A DNA stretch of 64,000 nt, taken from positions 1,431,001-1,495,000 of the forward strand of contig JAPXFQ010000344.1 in assembly GCA_028564705.1 (NCBI GenBank), given 5' to 3'. Positions 60,913 through 64,000 of the stretch are shown here, in pieces. The notes beneath the pieces were generated by a model, which searched no databases, was not told the origin of the DNA, and saw only the letters and a program-made list of their open reading frames with translations. This DNA comes from Apricaphanius iberus. Its lineage: Eukaryota; Chordata; Actinopteri; Cyprinodontiformes; Aphaniidae. The number at the start of each line of letters is the position of its first letter. Position 1 is the stretch's first letter. A program made the translations under genes and the position numbers.

Positions 60913-61700
60913 TAGGGATGGACAATATGGCCTAAAAAATATTATGATGATTTCAGGTATTTATTGCGATGACGATACAAATGACGATAATATATTTTCT
61001 TCTGTAAAATAGCAGATTATGTTATGTTTAGTTTTGTTCCAGTGACTGTGCTGAACAACATCTCACAACAACAATGTATGACTAATGTATAGCCCAGTCG
61101 CTTTGCAAATCCACATGTCAACAGCTGAATCATAAAAATCCGCTGTAGACAGTGATGTTTGTACCCTACCGAGGCAATCTTCATCCATTGCTAGCATGAC
61201 TGTGTTGGAACAGTACTTCCTTGAGGGCATTTTGTATCTTGGGTCCAGCTTATGGAGCAATTGCTTGAATCCTTCTTTTTCGACAATTTGGAATGGCAAC
61301 ATGTCTTTTGTCAAACAAAACGTCACTTCTTCTGTCAATTCGACCCATCGTTTACTTTCCTTATCATAGTGGACGCATTTAGCAAAAGCATTTTTGGGTG
61401 GCAACTTTCTTACCCATAGTTCCACTTGTAGTTGACGCCTCCATTGCCTTCGGATATTCTTCATTCTCTGGTTTATGTTTCAGATGATGGAACAAATTGG
61501 ACGTGTTTCCACTTTTTTAACCAGTTTTTTTGCAAACTCTGCATATTATGATAGTTTGCTCCTCGCCTGATTTTCTGTATCCAAACCAGTTCCAAATTAT
61601 AGAGGTAGCTCCTCGCTTTAGAACAAGTTCCTCCACAGCATCACACCTTCCGCCATGCTTGCTTTCACTACACCCTCAACTCTATTGAGTCAAATATGTC
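60913..61700 (-). mobile_element. Decayed hAT element with BED finger and transposase N-terminus
   Basis: The terminus at 60913 reads TAGGGATGGACAATATGGCC with ATTGCGATGACGATAC next to it. On the minus strand, a BED-finger region (about 61640-61450: WNWFGYRKSGEEQ, then SNLFHHLKHKPENEE) contains a stop and a frame break. A frame with transposase similarity follows. The distal transposase is deleted and the second terminus was not found. Confidence 0.75.
61063..61464 (-). pseudogene. hAT transposase fragment
   Basis: A 133-codon frame containing TKDMLPFQIVEKEGFKQLL and LDPRYKMPSRKYCS. This is the conserved segment at the start of the hAT RNase H-like region (KDM.PF..VE..GF..LL..LDPRY..PSR). 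The frame runs out before the catalytic acidic residues. The upstream BED finger is in a disrupted frame. Confidence 0.75.
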
Positions 61701-62260
61701 ATAAAGCATGGAAGAAAACACTAAACAAATGGCCACATTAAAAAAAAACAACTGGTATCAAACCTACAAGGAGTAATTTGATGTTGTTCTACATTTCCTT
61801 ACAGAGAACGGAGAGTGTAAAAGTTGATTAACAGCAAAAAAAGCATCAAACATAGTCTGCTTACAGTACTTTGCACAAATAATTATTACCCTTTGACTTT
61901 TCACATTTTGTGGAGATGTTTAATGCAGGATCAGGTTTTTAAGGTTGAAAATGGATTATGGCATAATTGTAAACATGGCTTCCACTTAAACTGACACGCT
62001 GAATATATCAGAGTAGCTCCAAAGAGACCCATGGTAACATCGGGAGGCGCTGCAAAGATGCACAGCTCAGGTGGGAGAACATCTGGATACAACTGCTATT
62101 CATGTACTGCACACATATGGCTTCTAAAAAAATAGTAAGAGCAAGAAAGCCATAATAGGCCCTGTTTAATGTTTGCCACAAGCCATGTCAGGAACTAAGC
62201 AAACATTTAAAAAACTACTTTACATTATCTCCTACATACAAAGACTGTTCTACGGCTGTG

Positions 62261-62261
<1 letters not shown>

Positions 62262-62300
<39 letters not shown>
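62262..62300 (+). repeat. (TA)n microsatellite
   Basis: An uninterrupted TA run in necab3 intron 12. Confidence 0.95.
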
Positions 62301-62304
<4 letters not shown>

Positions 62305-63854
62305 TTTTACTAGGTTATTTAGTAAAAGATGATACTTTGGGTATAAACAGGCTATGTTCAGCTATATTCTTTCATATGACGTTACATAACTGCAAGCAGA
62401 ATAAAAGAAATGCCCAGGTGGAATACTAGCGATATATTAAGATAAAGTAATAAAATAACCTGGAAAATCTGTGATATTAACATGCCAGATAGCCACGTAG
62501 ATATTTATAAAATATGAATAAAATAATTTTTTTTAGTTTTGTTTTACTAATTCAAAGAACAACCAGAGAGATATTTTTAAAAACGCATATTTTTTTTATC
62601 TATTTTTTTTACAAAACTCTTCCTGCTGTGCCAAGTGCTGAAAGCTCCCTCTTGACTTGGTACAATGAGATTGTAGCATTAACAAGGCCATTCATTTTTA
62701 AATGGTGGGACGTTTTCATTTTGTTTTGTTTTTGCTGTAAATGTTTAATTTTAAGGTTTCAGGATTCAAATTTATTAATAATTTATGTTGAAAAAAACCC
62801 TTCTTTCCGAACAGATGTTACAATTTAACACAACCAAAGAAAAAAAACTCAAACCTCTATGCACATTCCTACATACTGAATTGAAATTGGGATTTTGTAT
62901 TTTGCCAACTGACTTCTACATGACGCACACACATTCTGCCCTCTGCTCATTGTCACATCATTGACTTCACAGTAGCCATCAGAGTAGCATGATTCACAGA
63001 GAGCCCAAGCCTCTACCGTGACTCTCCCATCTTGACATTTGATTAACTTGTTGTTGGGGAAACTGAACTACAAGTACCTATACCAAGAAACTGTCTTGGT
63101 TAACTTGTCTCCAATATTCATTGGGGGATGATGAAATGGCTGTGTGGGCTGCGTAACTTCTGCTAGTTGCCAGGTTACTTTACGTGGTTGTTTACTTCCA
63201 CAGCTGTGATTTCCCTATGTATGGATGCTGATTGCTTAAGACATTAACTCAACAGTCTTGTCTCTTCCAGGGTTCCAATGTATTGTTGAAACAACATAAA
63301 GCTAATTTTAGAGAAGACCATGGCTGATATTGCAAACAAAATGCAAAACACTTTTTTGCCTAAGCTGCTATTAAAAAAACATTAAGTCAATCAAATTGTG
63401 AGCTTATTTATTCCCCTGCATGCTGTGCTTTGTTAGGTTCTGAGAAATAGTCCCTCCTGCATTCTTTTGACGACTCTGTCGTTAAGCTATATCAGAGAAG
63501 TATTTGGTTGCCAAGGATTCTTGTCCTCATTGTGAGGAAGAGGGTTTATGAGATCCACGTCAGAGAAGCAGGAAAAGATCAACTCTGGAGTCACTAATAG
63601 AAAAATAAACAAAACACAACCTATGCGATGCTCTTGGGATATGCTGCAAGATATTTTTGTTGAAATGAAAGTTCTGCAGACTCTGCCTTTGGTTTTTGTT
63701 TTCTAGAGCCGAGCTGTTTTTTTTCCAAGCCAGCCTTTGTAAATTTGTTATGTTTTATGTTGTTCTTGATGATTACCAATTATTTTAAATCATCAATTAT
63801 ATATTATTAATCAAAAAGTTTTTCCCACTTAAAAGGGGACATATCTTGTACATG

Positions 63855-63877
63855 TAATAATAATAATAATAATAATT
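63855..63877 (+). repeat. (TAA)n microsatellite
   Basis: A short trinucleotide TAA run near the right edge. Confidence 0.9.
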
Positions 63878-64000
63878 TATGTAGTTTAAACTTGCCTTCA
63901 ATCACAGTGAATCTATATAAAGTGTAACTTTGTTTAGGAATATCTTGCAGTATACCCATTTGCATCCTTTAGCTAATTGTTTAATGTTAAAAATGATTAA

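Larger units (their letters stand above)
61700..64000. other. necab3 intron 12, distal part
   Basis: AT-rich intron running off the right edge. I searched by eye for the terminal NECAB exon (ASWWILNNN) and did not see it. The stretch holds a TA run (62262-62300) and a TAA run (63855-63877) and no recognisable gene. Confidence 0.5.

Noticed and set aside
58479..60913. The hAT ends at 58479 and 60913 as the two termini of a single element with a nested LINE
   Set aside because: Both termini point the same way on the plus strand, so they are ends of two separate elements.
62600..63740. Possible final exon of necab3
   Set aside because: Acceptor-like sites occur (for example TCTTCCAG near 63264 and TTTTCTAG near 63703), but neither is followed by the conserved SWW tail.

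Overview
The window is vertebrate nuclear DNA, almost certainly from a ray-finned (teleost) fish. It carries two multi-exon protein genes with GT-AG introns, AT-rich introns, and many transposons of kinds typical of fish: hAT elements with 8-bp target duplications, PIF/Harbinger-like MITEs, an L2-type LINE, an RTE/Rex3-like LINE and compound tetranucleotide microsatellites. There is no sign of prokaryotic organisation, CRISPR or operons. The species cannot be named from the sequence.

Layout. At 1172-10571, minus strand, lies a complete rbck1 (HOIL-1) gene: 12 coding exons, 516 codons plus stop, encoding a ubiquitin-like domain, an NZF zinc finger and a RING-IBR-RING E3 module. At 12370-58129 and beyond the right edge, plus strand, lies a NECAB-family gene, best fit necab3: 12 coding exons giving 352 complete codons. 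Only the short last exon is missing and must lie past position 64000. The two genes are head to head with about 1.8 kb between start codons. That interval holds an ISRE-like motif, a CTCF-like motif and the decayed remains of a repeat.

The rest is introns filled with mobile DNA. rbck1 introns hold a 1.2-kb TIR element (3942-5151), a Harbinger-like MITE (6687-7375), a hAT MITE (9417-9932) and a LINE 3' end. The large necab3 introns hold four more hAT elements with recognisable 8-bp duplications or BED-finger remnants. They also hold a nearly intact L2-type LINE on the minus strand (about 41370-44900, apparently broken by one frameshift) and an RTE-like LINE fragment abutting a decayed hAT transposase gene (59925-61700).

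The two genes do not form a pathway together. RBCK1 is a subunit of the linear ubiquitin assembly complex (NF-kB and cell-death signalling). NECAB proteins are neuronal EF-hand proteins with a C-terminal ABM-like domain. I found no previously undescribed biological system. The observations most worth checking are an inverted pair of MITEs bracketing necab3 exon 5, the near-intact LINE, a possible non-AUG N-terminal extension or alternative exon of necab3, and several strong hairpins.
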